A stretch of 64,000 bases of DNA from Rhizomys pruinosus (GCA_009823505.1 VZQC01014000.1:1049316-1113315), one strand, 5' to 3'; positions 23,263 to 34,891 are shown, counted from the first letter of the stretch. Program-made: numbers and translations. The notes: a model not told the origin generated them from the sequence alone.

Positions 23263-23611
23263 GCATAAATAACATTGGATAGTTATCAGGCCCTTCCCTG
23301 ATTCACCATCATCCTACCTCTTCTATTCTTCCTGGTAAAGGGTTCTCCTCTGTTTAAATGCAACTAATTTTTATCTCTTTTAATGGGAAATGTTGATGAA
23401 ATTACTAAGTCTCCAGGAAGTAGAAATGAATCAGTGAAATTCCTCAGTAAGATCAAAAAGAGAAAAGAATGCCAAAAGAAATTAACATTAAAATACTTAA
23501 ATGATTCAGCACCTATTAGTTAGGCTATTGAACAAGTAAGCCAGATGCCTTTTAAAATGTGTTATGTATGGAAAACAAAAGTATGTGTAGGTATAAAAAT
23601 ATAAATTTTAA

Positions 23612-23797
23612 GGGCTGGAGAGATGGCTTAGTTGTTAAGAGCACACACTACTCTTGCAGAGGACCCGAGTTCACTTTCCAGCACCAAACTGAGCATCTCA
23701 CAACTGCCTATAACTCCATCATCAGGAGATCCAACAGCCTCTCCTGCATAACTCCACACTCAGACATACATAAATACAAATAATTAAAAATAAATAT
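23612..23797 (+). repeat. B2 SINE, diverged
   Basis: Head ggctggagagatggcttagt and a gttcactttccagcacc B-box region; the 3' half is diverged and ends in an A/T tail. Confidence 0.85.
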
Positions 23798-23860
23798 TAA
23801 ATATGTTTAATTTAAATATATATGAATTTTAGACATATCCATATGCTATACTACTATAAT

Positions 23861-24104
23861 TTTTTTAACTTTGTTTATTTTCTATGTGTATGAATGTACT
23901 GTCTGCATGTAGGTTCGTGCACTCACCCATGTCGTGCAATGCCCTGGAGGTCAGAAGAGGGTGTCGGATTCCCCTGGAACTGGAGTTCTCCTGGAATTGG
24001 AGTTACAGATGGTTCTCAGCCACCATGTGGGTGCTGGGGATCGAACTCGGGTTCTCTGCAAGAGCAGTCAGTGCTCTTAACCACTAGGCTATCTCTCCAG
24101 CCCC
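23861..24104 (-). mobile_element. Young B2 SINE, minus strand
   Basis: Reverse-complement B2 with the 17-bp duplication (ctggaactggagttctcctg). Ends ctctccagcccc. Flanking ataatttt-like words fit a TSD. Confidence 0.93.
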
Positions 24105-24639
24105 AATAATTTTGAACCTAACTAAAAAGAAAAATTCTTAACCAGACTTTGAGAATTTTGAGAATATTATCTTGGGTGCAGAGAAAAGGCTTTCTAAATA
24201 AAGCAGAGAATCCAGGGTATATCCATTACAGGGGGACATGTCAGAAAAATTGCCACCTAAAAATTAATATAACAAAGATAAAAAGACAGTAAATTGAGAA
24301 AAATTGCAAATCATAGATGGATAAAATACAAGTATTTCGGTGTATAAAAACCTCTTTGTGAGATGATTAGGAGGAATATTTACAACTAATGTGGCATGAT
24401 TGTAACATTTTTTGAAATTAGAAAAGGTCTATCTGCTTGTTGGTAGAGGATGGGCTTGATAAAGTGTAATTATTCCCTTTATAGAATGTTATTATATAGC
24501 TATTAAAAATGATTATCCCAGAAAGATGTCTGCGAAGAGCTACTAATTGAAACAGGCATGTTGCTAAGTAATGTACATGATACAATCCTATTTTATTGAA
24601 AATGACAAAGTGTGTGTGTGTGTCTGTGTATTAGACTTG
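24105..24639. other. Unique intronic stretch
   Basis: No element recognised; a short GT run is at 24611-24623. Confidence 0.5.
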
Positions 24640-27130
24640 CCTCACTGTGAAAAAAGTGACGGGTAAAAAACTATCACAGAAAAGCTTTCTCTTTGACTTG
24701 CTGTATCAGAGGGGTCAGCTGGCTGTCTTATTGTAGGCCGGTGATGAGGCAGAATATCACGGTGCCAGAACACAGACCAGAGGGGGCTGTCCAAGTCAGG
24801 CACCTGAGGAGCACAGTGGACCAGACGCAATATGTACCCTTCAAAGGCATTGACCCATTGACCCTGTTGACCCAATCCCTCCAACAGACCCGAACCACTC
24901 ATTTCTACCGCTTCCCAGTAGTGGCATAAAAATATGAATCCAACAATGGATTAATATTTACTAGGTCAGAGTCCTCATTATCCAGTCGTTTACCCAAACC
25001 CCTACCTCTAAACACCTCATTGGGGGCCTCTCTTCAACACAAGAGCCTTTTTGTGGGGACATATAATAGTATATTTAAACCAGAACATTCTGTCCCTGGC
25101 CCCAAAGGCTTACGTCCATCCCAGAATGCAAATGCATTTAGTGTATTTCCAAGAGTCCCCAAAGTCTCTACAGTTCCAAAATTGTTCCAAAGTCTATGTT
25201 CACAGTCTCCTCTGAGACTAAAGACAAACTCATAGCATCGAACCCTGGTAAAAATAAAAAACAAGTTATACAGTTCCAATACACAATGTCATGGGGTGAA
25301 TGGTTCTCTTCAAAAAAAGAAGGATGGGGGCATAGAAAAGAGGAATGGGTACAAAGAAAGACCGAAGCTCAGCAGGAGAAACATTCCAGGCCTGCTGCTC
25401 TATATCATCTTCCATCCCAGGCATGCTGTGGCAGGATGAGAGATCCAGAGGCTTGGGCAGCCCTCTCCAAATGGTCATGCCAGCTGCAGTCCACAGGGCA
25501 CCTCCTGCGCTGGCTATACCTCCCCCACACACACTTTGCTCCAGAGACTGGCTCACTGCTGGCATCTCTAACTTCCAGGCCTCTCTACTGCAGCATAGGT
25601 TTCATTGTCCTAGCATCACCCATCACACTCTCAGGGGATGCCCACAGGGATTCCAACTTTGCCACATAATGCTTCACCCCTAGGCCTTCCTTTGAAATCT
25701 GGTAGCAGCCTCCATGTGCTCACACCTCTTACATTCTACAAATCCACTAAACCACTTCATATGCCAACTCTGAAGATCCACCACCACCTCAAGATACAGT
25801 CATGCCCCCTTGTCCATAGCTACAGTAGCCTCTGAGTGCCTGGGTAGCTAAGCAACATGAAACAAATCCTATCAGAACAAAATCCTAAGTATCTCTGTTC
25901 AGGCAGGGTACCCCAGTGACACTCTTTCTTCTCACAGGGAATTCTTTCAAAAGAGTTTATACTTTCATACCATTGATGGGGTAGAATGCAGAGAAATCTT
26001 CAGCTGCCCTGTAGACACTTTTCCTATGGTCCTATTGATAGTACTGGGCTGCTTTTCAATGGCACAAGTGCCTTTAGCAGCCATACAATCTTTGGCGTCT
26101 GATTTAATTCTCTCTTACTTTGTAGCCAAAGTTCAAGTTTTTAAATATTAACACTCTGCCTCTTGTTTATGATTCTTTCACTGTATCTGGCTCAAAGCAG
26201 CCAGCAGTAAATACTGGACTGCCTTGAAATTTTGTCCACCAAATATACCAGTCTACTTCCTATTTAAGGTATTTAATGTGCAAAGTCTCAGGGCCTGGAT
26301 AAAATGTATATAAGTTTTGCTTTTTTTTTTCTTTTTACTCCCAGAACCTAGTATGAATTGCTTTGTAGTCTGGTTTCCAGAAAAGTCCGGCTACATTTCT
26401 ATCTGAAACCTCATGAACCTGGTCTTTCTGATTATGTCTTGGGATGGTTTTTGGATTCTAGGTCTTCTTTCTCCACTGCCATGTGCTGGATAGCAGGTAT
26501 GCACTAGTGCATCTCACTGCCCTCCACATTTCTATTCGCATTCTGGTTTTCTGGGCTCCTGTTATAACCCTCCATCAAATTCTGTTTATAGCATCCTGGG
26601 ACTTCCCCAGCCTGAATCCTCACACTTCTTCACATCCCTTCCACAGACCTGTTCCAAAGGCTTTTGAAGAGCATCATGGGGTAGTCAACATCTCTAGTAC
26701 CAATTTTGCCAGTTTTCTGTTTATTAGGACAAAAGGCCTCCAAAACAACTTAAAGGAGGAAAGATTTATTTTGGCTCATGACTTGAGAAGTTTTAGTCTG
26801 TTGTGGGTTGATTCCATTGCTCTCAGGCCTCTGTCAGGGAGGAATTATGGCAGAATTCATGAGGGTAAAAAGCTACTCACCTCTTCATAGTCGGGAAGCA
26901 GAAAACATCCTCCCAGTAACCTACTTCCTTCAATCATGCCCCATCTCTCAGTCTATACTACCTTCCCCTAAAGCCATAAGTTATGACACTATTGATTGAT
27001 CTATTGGTTGGGTCAGAACTGTCATGATCCAGTCATTTCCCCAAAACCCCATCTATAATCGTTGCATTTGTGGCCAAGCCTTCAATACCTGAACTTGTTT
27101 TGGTGGGTACATTATATCCAAACCATGATA
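24640..27130 (-). mobile_element. MaLR-type retroelement with two LTRs, minus strand
   Basis: Two related LTRs (about 24640-25075 and 26700-27130) bracket about 1.6 kb of internal sequence. Shared blocks include atccagtcgtttacccaaac versus atccagtcatttccccaaaa. The right end, reverse complemented, starts TATTATCATGGTTTGGATAT, the usual MaLR LTR start. Internal text (ctgtccctggccccaaaggc, cagtctcctctgagactaaa) resembles MaLR internal sequence. MaLR elements are non-autonomous; the ORFs here (e.g. 26483-26890) show no retroviral domains. Confidence 0.75.
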
Positions 27131-27699
27131 ATATATATCCATCTCTTTGTTTGAAAGTGGATACATAACATTATTATATAGATTTGGCAGGTGGGAAACG
27201 CAGAAATAGTTGCAGAGGGAAAGAATACAGTATTGGCCTCTTCTGAATTCATCTCTGCATTGTCTCCCTCATTATAATGAGTATGTATTACTTACAGTTT
27301 CATAAATTTATGAAAAATATAATAGAAGTGAACGAGTCCTAATAACATAAAAGAGGTGGAAAAAAAGTACATAAATGTTCTTCTCAGGAAAAGAAGTACA
27401 CTAGCCTTTAGACAATGGAAGGTTATAAAAGAAGTACAAGTCAAGAAAGTAGTAACATGTTACTTTTCCCTGGATTTGCCAAGTTTTGAAAATTTGATGA
27501 ACGCCCAGTTAGTGAGCATCTAGACCATTCGTCATGCATGTGTGGAACATGTATTAGGATAAGTGTTAGAAGGCAGTTGGGAAGTGCTCACTAAATTGTA
27601 AATACTTTGTGTCCTGTAATTCTACTTGCAGAAGTTTATCCTAGAGACCTTCATCCAACAACACTATTTACAGTAGCAAAACTTGAAACAGAAGAAACA
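27131..27699. other. Unique intronic stretch
   Basis: AT-rich, no recognised element. Confidence 0.5.
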
Positions 27700-28015
27700 T
27701 GTCAGTGTTGGGAAGATAGCTCAGTCCTTGCTTCGTAAGCATGAGGACCTGGGTTGGAACCCAGAACCCATGCTTGTAATCCCTGAGCCAGGTGAATCAC
27801 TTGGGCTTCCTAGCCAGCCAAACTAGCCTAATTGAAGTCCATTAGTAAGAGACCCTGTAGCAGTTACTTTTCTGTTGCTGTGATGAAACACCATGACTAA
27901 GGCAACTTATAGAAGGAAGTGTTTATTTGGCTTATAGTTCCACAGGGATAGGAGTCCATCATGACAGGAAGGTATGGCAGCAGAGGCAGCCAGGGAGCTA
28001 AGCAGTCACATCTTT

Positions 28016-28151
28016 TTGAGACAGGGTCTCCCTGTAGTCCCAGCTGTCCTGGAACTCCATATGTAGACCAGGCGGGCCTTGAACTCACAGAGATCCACCT
28101 GCCTCTGCCTTCCAAGTGCTAGGATTAAAGGCGTGCACCACCATGCCAGGC
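28016..28151 (-). mobile_element. B1 SINE nested in LTR, minus strand
   Basis: Reverse-complement B1 with perfect 15-bp TSD agcagtcacatcttt at 28001-28015 and 28152-28166. Confidence 0.96.
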
Positions 28152-28182
28152 AGCAGTCACATCTTTAACCACTCACAGAAGG

Positions 28183-28213
<31 letters not shown>

Positions 28214-28262
28214 GCTGAAAGTAGGACAAGGCTATGAACTCTCAAAGTCCACCCCTCCCACT

Positions 28263-28326
28263 CACACCCCCCCCCCGCCCCCCGACCCCCCAACCCCACC
28301 CCCCCTCCCCCCACCCCCACCTCCCC
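28263..28326. repeat. C-rich tract
   Basis: Runs of 5-10 C separated by single A, G or T; G-rich on the minus strand and able in principle to form quadruplex or i-motif structures. Confidence 0.93.
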
Positions 28327-28590
28327 CATGGTGTGCTTCCACCAGCAAGGTTGCACCTCCTAAAACTCCACAAACAGCACCAGCAGCTGATAGAATGTTC
28401 AAATACTTGGAGTCTTTAGGGGACACTTATCATTCAAACCACCACAGCCCCTGTTCCCCCAAACAAGGTAGATGGCCATGAGACTGACACCTGAGCTTGA
28501 CCTCTGTCCTCATGCAGGCAGACACATACTCAGCTTCACACACAGGTGTGCCCACAAACATGTACACACAGACACACACACAGAAGAAAA

Positions 28591-29086
28591 CTCAGTTACT
28601 GTATGTGCACACACACTGGAATACTATATGGTTATAATGAGGCAGAGCACAAGATCTCTCACCTTCCATTGCTACATATTATGTAGAGTGTACATAAATT
28701 GGCTTGACTTTGTCTGTCAGGGCATGACCATACACTGGGAAACTATGGGAATGGCCTTCAGTAACTTCATGGTGACGTTTACTCAGAAATAGCAGTAGGA
28801 TCTGCCATATGAAGCAGATTCAGTTGTTACATAATCTTTTATATAGTCTCCATTTTCTGCCATATGCATGTTAGTTTCATAATCCTTAAATTATTTCTGA
28901 AGAACCATTGCCAAAATAGAGTTCCTCCAACTGAATAAATTGATCTTTATTAAAGAAACTAAAAAGGGAAATTTTTAAATTGTGCACATTTGGATTTTTC
29001 CTTGTAATTATGATAGTTTTTATAGCATATCTAAACAGAAATGTTCGCCTTTACAATATCTGCAACAATTCAGTCTAACTTTCCTG
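28591..29086. other. Unique intronic stretch
   Basis: No element recognised. Confidence 0.5.
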
Positions 29087-29275
29087 GATTTTTTTTTTTT
29101 CAGTACAGGTGTTGAACCTAAGGCCATGCAAATGCTCTGCCACTGAATGATAACCTTTCCATCTTTTTATATTTATTTCTGAAGTGGAGGTCTTGCTGTG
29201 ATATCTATGGTGGGCGTGAACTTGTGATGCACTGCCTCAGTTTCCCAGGTAGCTGGGTTTACAGACTGGCACTCC
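29087..29275 (-). repeat. B4/ID-like SINE, minus strand
   Basis: T run, then gttgaacctaaggccatgca and ctctgccactgaatgataac resemble a reverse-complement ID head; a degraded B1-like part follows. Confidence 0.65.
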
Positions 29276-29502
29276 TAATCTTCTTAGTGTCAATAGTCAC
29301 ACACCTTCCTGTCTTACTTCTCCCCAGATCTAGTCATACCTCATTTTTAGAACATAGCTTCCATCTCTTTCTTTGTTTCTATCTGGTATTAGCAACTATT
29401 CCCAATCTGTCCAACCTGCCCGTGTCCTTGGCAGTTTCCTTGTTTTCTCTCCACCTTGCTTTCCTGAAGACTGTACTGTTCTTAAGGTATGTAAGATGAA
29501 TC

Positions 29503-29727
29503 TTTTTTTAATTTTATTTATTTTGTATGTGTATGAATGTACTGTCTGCATGCAGGTCTGCACACCCGTGTCGTGCAATGCCATGGAGGTCAGAAGAGGG
29601 TTTCAGATTCCCCTGGAACTGGAGTCAAAGACGGTTCTCAGCCACCACATGGGTGCTGGGAATCAAACCCGGGTCCTCTGCAAGAGCAGTTGGTGCTCTT
29701 AACCGCTAGGCCATCTCTCCAGTCCCC
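29503..29727 (-). mobile_element. B2 SINE, minus strand (left member of inverted pair)
   Basis: Reverse-complement B2 ending ggccatctctccagtcccc. Lacks the 17-bp duplication and part of the neighbouring sequence. Confidence 0.94.
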
Positions 29728-29757
29728 ATATAATATGAATTTTAAAATGCCAACATG

Positions 29758-30014
29758 AGGGCTGGAGAGATGGCTTGGCGGTTAAGATCGCCGACCGCTC
29801 TTACAGAGGACCTGGGTTCGATCCCCAGCACCCACATGGCAGCCGAGAACCGTCTGAAACTCCAATTCCAGGAGAACTCCAGTTCCAGGGGAATCTGACA
29901 CCCTCTTCTGACCTCCGCGGCATTGCATGACACGGGTGCGCAAACTTGCATGCAGACAGTACATTCATACACATACAGAAATAAATAAAATTAATTAAAA
30001 AATTAAAAAAAAAA
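29758..30014 (+). mobile_element. Young B2 SINE, plus strand (right member of inverted pair)
   Basis: Full B2 with the 17-bp duplication. Flanking words aaaatgccaacat (left) and aaaacgccaacat (right) are a TSD with one change. Confidence 0.95.
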
Positions 30015-30027
30015 TAAAACGCCAACA

Positions 30028-30175
30028 TAAAACCTGGCATGGTGGCGCACACCTTTAGTCCCAGCATTCTGGAGGTAGAGGCAGGTGGATCTCTGTGAGT
30101 TCAAGGCCAGCCTGCTTTACATAGGGAGTTCCAGGACAGCAGGGGCTACAGGGAGACCCTGTCTCAAAAGGACCA
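30028..30175 (+). repeat. B1 SINE, plus strand
   Basis: ctggcatggtggcgcacacc ... gggagaccctgtctcaaaag, a well-preserved B1. Confidence 0.93.
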
Positions 30176-30189
30176 AACACAGAGCAAAA

Positions 30190-31029
30190 CAAAATGCAAA
30201 ACTGATTTCATCCCGTTTAAAATGACCTCCCATTGCACTTAGGACAAATCCAGATGCTTGCCCTAGCCTCAGGGCCATGCCTGCTGTGTCCCTTTATCAG
30301 CCGTCCAGGATCCCTGTGCTGGATTCCCCATCACGGTCTCTGACCATGCCCAGGTTGGCACCAAGTTCATGGGATGCCACTCCTGGCCTCAGTGCGGAGG
30401 TCTTCCCTGTCACGGGCTTTTCTCCCAGCAAGCCAGTTCACAGAGGCTGCCTGTCAGATTCCATCACATATCATCCTGCTTTTTTTTCTTCTTAGCATTC
30501 CACATTACAAGATAATTGTGCCATTTTTCACATTGACATTCTGCTATTAACTGAAGTAGGTAATCTGAAATTCTAAGAATGTACATTTTCCTCATGGGAT
30601 CTAAGAAAGCATTCTCATTCTGAATGAGGGGGAAAAATAGCCCATAAACATCGTTATTGTTCTCAAATTGACATTCAAGGAAAAATAAGGCACTTACCAC
30701 AGTCATAAGATATGTTGTACCAAGAGTAGACCCAGTGTGTGAAACCTTGGCTTCCTCCTATTCACATTATTTCACAGCAGTCCTCAAACCAGATCTGTCT
30801 GCAAATCCTCGTCTTGGCTTATTCTCATTTGTCCAAAGATCACCCTTGCCTTCCACACTCCTGTCTCAGGATTCTTTGCCATATTATCAGCCCTCATCCT
30901 GAAAGGTTAAGGGCCACAGTGTTGTGGGCCTAATTATTAACACAAAATCCCTGAAATCTTACCATTCACCTTTACCTAGTGTCACATAAAGTCCAAATTC
31001 CACTCACAAAAATAAAGAGAGAAGACTTT
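30190..31029. other. Unique intronic stretch
   Basis: No element recognised; the next 26 bases are a T run. Confidence 0.5.
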
Positions 31030-31116
31030 ATTTTTTTTTTTTTTTTTACCTTTTTTATTAATTTAATTCGCACATGATTTTTTGATGATTTTTCCTTTTA
31101 AAAAAAAAAATTTTTT

Positions 31117-31216
31117 GCTGGGTGTGGATGGCCAAACCTTTATCTTATACTTGGGAAGCAGAGGCAAGCAGATCTCTGTGAGATTACAGCCAGCCGGGGC
31201 TCAGGAGATCGGTCGC
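31117..31216 (+). repeat. Partial B1 SINE, plus strand
   Basis: ctgggtgtggatggccaaac ... agatctctgtgagattacag is a 5' B1 part, diverged. Confidence 0.75.
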
Positions 31217-31298
31217 AAAATGAAAATGTTTGGCTTTATGTTTTCAATATCTTTCCAATAATGTAAATAAATTTTAATCACTAAAAATGTGCAAACTT

Positions 31299-31528
31299 GG
31301 GCTGGAGAGATAGCCTAGCGGTTAAGAACACCAACTGCTCTTGCAGAGGACCTGGGTTCAATCCCCAGCACCCACGTGGTGGCTAAGAACCGTCTGTAAC
31401 TCCAATTCCAGGAGAACTCCAGTTCCAGGGGAATCTGAGACCCTCTTCTGACCTCCGCGGCATTGCATGACACGGGTGCACAAACCTACCTGCAGACAGT
31501 ACATTCATACACAAAAATAAATAAATAA
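31299..31528 (+). mobile_element. Young B2 SINE
   Basis: B2 with the 17-bp duplication and a perfect 16-bp TSD aaaaatgtgcaaactt at 31283-31298 and 31529-31544. Confidence 0.96.
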
Positions 31529-31544
31529 AAAAATGTGCAAACTT

Positions 31545-32085
31545 ATAAATTAAGCATAAATTGTCAATACATATAAAACATTTTAGCAATGTTAAGCCTT
31601 GCTTAGAATACTTCCTAAATTTTACAGAAAACATTAAGAATTACTGTACAATGTTAGAAATGGATTAACAGCTGCCAAATATATAAATGCAACAATTGTC
31701 AAGTTATGGCACCTACTCAGAGAATGTCTATACACGGGATCAATGGTGGAAAGAAACAGAATGTCCCTCTGTCTTTGTTCTTACGCTCTAGTTATGAGAT
31801 GCACTAAGCATGGACAGTTAAACCCAGAAGCTGTCACAAAGCTGAGTGTGTAGATTATACACAGGCTGTCCGGAAGCAAGGGCTGGAATTTCTATCTGGG
31901 TTTCTGAGAACCGAAACCAGGCTGACATAGATTGCATTCTAGTAAATTCTGTTCTATTGAGAATACCTGTCTTTATTGTTATGTTCTGTATTCTTCATTG
32001 GCCTCTTTATTCTTTGTCATAATTTTTGTCTACTCTGTATTTTTACAACTGTGGTTGCCAAACTATTTTGTAATATGTTTTCCAG
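31545..32085. other. Unique intronic stretch
   Basis: Nothing recognised; precedes the exon-like segment at 32086. Confidence 0.5.
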
Positions 32086-32143
32086 CAGCCTCCAAAGTTA
32101 AAGTTGTAGACAGAATACAGGAACAAGAAAAGGAAGCAACATG
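32086..32143 (+). other. Exon-like segment 1 (status unknown)
   Basis: The acceptor-like ttttccag is followed by a 58-bp segment with one open frame (ASKVKVVDRIQEQEKEAT) and an excellent donor, ATG/gtgagt. If spliced to 33526 in this frame, the junction reads TGA. Not a Man1a1 coding exon. I do not recognise the peptide. Confidence 0.25.
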
Positions 32144-32149
32144 GTGAGT

Positions 32150-32350
32150 TAGTACACACTTGCATGAGTGTGTGTCTGCACGACCTTGGAGGTCAGAGGA
32201 TAGACTCAGATGTACTACTCAGCACCTTCTGCCTTCTGTTGACATTGGACTGAAACAAGCAGGCTAGCAGAGCTGGACGACAGGCTTTGGGGAACCCTCC
32301 TCTGTCCTGCCATCACTGGGATTACTGGCATGTGCCACCTCACCCGGCTT
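32150..32350 (-). repeat. SINE-like segment (B3/B4 type), minus strand
   Basis: gaccttggaggtcagaggat and cactgggattactggcatgt then gccacctcacccggc point to a degraded composite SINE. Confidence 0.6.
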
Positions 32351-33074
32351 TTTGTCTTTTTGAATTTTTGCAATTTTCATTCAATATAATTTGATGGTAT
32401 TTAGATTCTCTCCCCTATCTGCACTTTTTCTTATCCCATGCTCAATTTAATGTACTCGACTGTACATATAAAAAGGCCCACACAGTCTTAATTTGTGTCC
32501 CTAAATGTCCTTGAGTATGGTTCCGTCCACAGGAGACTGGTTAACGTCCAAGTCCGGTCCTTGAAAGAGACCATCCCTGCCCCTCTCGGCAGCCTTAGGG
32601 GTTCTTACTGACTCCCCCATGTCTGTGCTGAGATTTTGTACACTTTGAGCTTACATGAGACGTGTGCATGCTGTGACCATTGCTGCGTTTACATGCGTGA
32701 CTGACCAGCTGTCTGGAAAACTGTTCTCTGGTAGATGACTATCCACCACCTCTGGCTCTTAGAGTCTTTCTGCCCCTCCTCTGCAATGATCCCTGAGCCT
32801 TTGGAAGCAGAAGTTTGATGAGGTGTCCTCTTCAGGGATGAGCATTCTGAAGCCTCTTCTTCTCTGAATGTTGGCCAGTTGTGGGTTTCTGTGGTAATCA
32901 CCCTCTGCTGCATAAGGAAACTCCCCTGGTGAGAGTTAAGAGATGCTTTGATCTCCGGGTATAACAATAAGTCATTGGGAGTCAGTTTAATATGATAAAT
33001 ATTTGATAGAAAACTAGTATTAGGTTCTCCCCGATGTCCTGTGACCTGTCTAGCCTTGAGTTCCTAAGCTTGAT
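32351..33074. other. Unique intronic stretch
   Basis: No element recognised. The 92-codon minus-strand ORF at 32689-32967 has no recognisable features. Confidence 0.5.
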
Positions 33075-33180
33075 ATCAATGTCAAGTATGGGCTCCACCT
33101 CCCAGCTTCTTATGTGGGCTCTAGGGATCCTCATATGTGAGGCAAGCACTGTACCAATTGCACCATCATCCCAGCTCATC
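33075..33180 (-). repeat. B4/ID-like fragment, minus strand
   Basis: aggcaagcactgtaccaatt and gcaccatcatcccagct match a degraded reverse-complement ID head. Confidence 0.6.
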
Positions 33181-33525
33181 CACCTCCGAATCTTTTTGTT
33201 CTCTCTTACTCACGCTATTTACACACTTATTTTGAGTGCTACCCCTTAGAGTAAAGTTCAAATCTGAGAGAAGCTTCCATTTTATACAGTGCCTTGAGTA
33301 ACTATTTGGTTTCTCTTACTTTGTTAGAGTTGCATTAAATGTTAGGAGAAATGTCTGATCTTAACACAGCTTAAAAGAACACCTTAATTATTGGCCTTGA
33401 TTATCTGAACATCATCTGTTTTCTTGAACATTTTTTGCAATTAACTCATCATTTGGATATGTAAATAGTAATTATTGTATTTATATTTTCTCATTATAGA
33501 TTTTTTTTATACGTTCATTTTACAG

Positions 33526-33628
33526 ATCTGGCCTTAAAAACAATTTATTGCCTACTGTGAAAGATAGTGATAAATCATCTATTAAGCATCAAAGAGTGAA
33601 TCCTCCTGAATTACCTCCAAAAGTTTAA
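33526..33628 (+). other. Exon-like segment 2 with 33-codon open frame and stop
   Basis: A strong pyrimidine-rich acceptor (ttcattttacag) is followed by a frame of 33 codons (SGLKNNLLPTVKDSDKSS..., ending VNPPELPPKV) and TAA at 33626-33628. It lies in repeat-free DNA. It could be a terminal exon of an unrecognised transcript, a decayed exon, or chance. Not part of canonical Man1a1. Confidence 0.25.
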
Positions 33629-34228
33629 TACCTTGAAAACATCAAGATATCAGTGTGCTTTATACAACACTCAAGGTTCACTTTTTTAGTAAATGTTTAA
33701 TTAGAACCCACTTGATTTCTTAAAGGACTTGAACAATAGCCATTAAAAAGACAGAAGTAGTTCCTCCCCCCAAAATGTTTTTTCTCTGCTTAGCTGCCTG
33801 AACAAAAATTTAATTGAATTTTGTTTGAGACATCAACTCTCCTCATTTTCAGGGAAGACCAGATTGACTTTAAAAATACCAAGACATGTTTCACATAGAG
33901 TTTGATGTTTGTATCACACAGTAACAGGAACATAATAACCACTCAGTAAATTATAGTTGACAGACGGTTCAGTCCTACCCAGTGAGTTTGGGCAGGTATA
34001 TTTACAAGTGCTTATTTTTTACCCTGTTTAATGAAATCATTCAATAGTATCCTGACAGGCCACATGTTTTCTGGCAAAAACTAACATTAGTTTAGGCATA
34101 AGTGATAGTGAACTAGTCCTTCTGATAGTAATTGCCCCATTGCTTCAGCTATTCAATTCTCATGAACCAAGTATATCCCTAATTATTGGAGGGGCTATTA
34201 GAAAAGAAGATAGACATGTCAAAAGCAT
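33629..34228. other. Unique intronic stretch
   Basis: Mostly unique; a weak L2/MIR-like tail is possible at about 33910-33960. Confidence 0.45.
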
Positions 34229-34231
34229 GTG

Positions 34232-34292
<61 letters not shown>
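34229..34292. repeat. (GATA)n microsatellite
   Basis: About 15 GATA units. Confidence 0.97.
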
Positions 34293-34294
<2 letters not shown>

Positions 34295-34432
34295 CCTTAG
34301 TGAAACCCATTCATTGTATGATATGCCTTCATAATTACAAAACATAGGTAACAGTCCCAATAAAACATTACCTAAGTGTTATCAAAAGATCAGCCTTAGG
34401 GCCAGTGTTTTTGATTCATTGCTCATGCATTT

Positions 34433-34490
34433 TGGTTTGGTTTGGTTTGGTTTGGATTGGTTTGGTTTGGTTTGGTTTGGTTTGGTCTGG
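34433..34490. repeat. (TTTGG)n pentanucleotide repeat
   Basis: About 11 units with two single-base changes. Confidence 0.96.
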
Positions 34491-34891
34491 TTTGGGGACT
34501 GATGTCAGAGGATACATATATGGTAACAACAAATACAGTGTTGCATTATTTAAAATTAAGTTTTGGGGCGGGAACCAACAACATAAAACATTTGGTTTTG
34601 CTTTTATTTTTACCAAACTGCATGTATTGAGCACCCCTGTTTCTTAGCAGTATAGTAAACTAGGTTTGTGATCAGGGACCCATGTCCCTGAAGATCTCAG
34701 CACCTAATAAAAATGAGCAGTGCCAGTCAATTGAGTTACAGCAAGAGATAACAGGCCCACATAGTGGTCATACAGACCTCCAGTACACATTCCCAAATAG
34801 GTCCTCATGATTGCTTTTAGACAATAACTTCCAGCTGGGAGGCTATGTGGTCATTTCTTTCTGAAAATGAGATAGCTTTAAAAAGGACCCA

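Larger units (their letters stand above)
27856..28446 (-). mobile_element. MaLR-like solo LTR inside a SINE, itself carrying a B1
   Basis: Bounded by tgtagcagttac on the left and ccaccaca on the right, i.e. TG...CA. Flanking 5-mers gaccc (27851-27855) and gcccc (28447-28451) fit a slightly decayed 5-bp TSD. Contains a B1 (28016-28151), GACAGA repeats (about 28182-28213) and a C-rich tract (28263-28326). Confidence 0.8.
27700..28590 (+). repeat. Long tRNA-derived SINE split by an LTR
   Basis: The head and middle (ttgggaagatagctcagtcc ... gtaagagaccc) lie at 27700-27855. The 3' part (ctgacacctgagcttgacct then CA-rich) resumes after 28447 and runs to about 28590. Confidence 0.72.

Noticed and set aside
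26483..26890. 135-codon forward ORF
   Set aside because: It lies antisense inside the MaLR element, crosses the internal/LTR border and has no recognisable domain.
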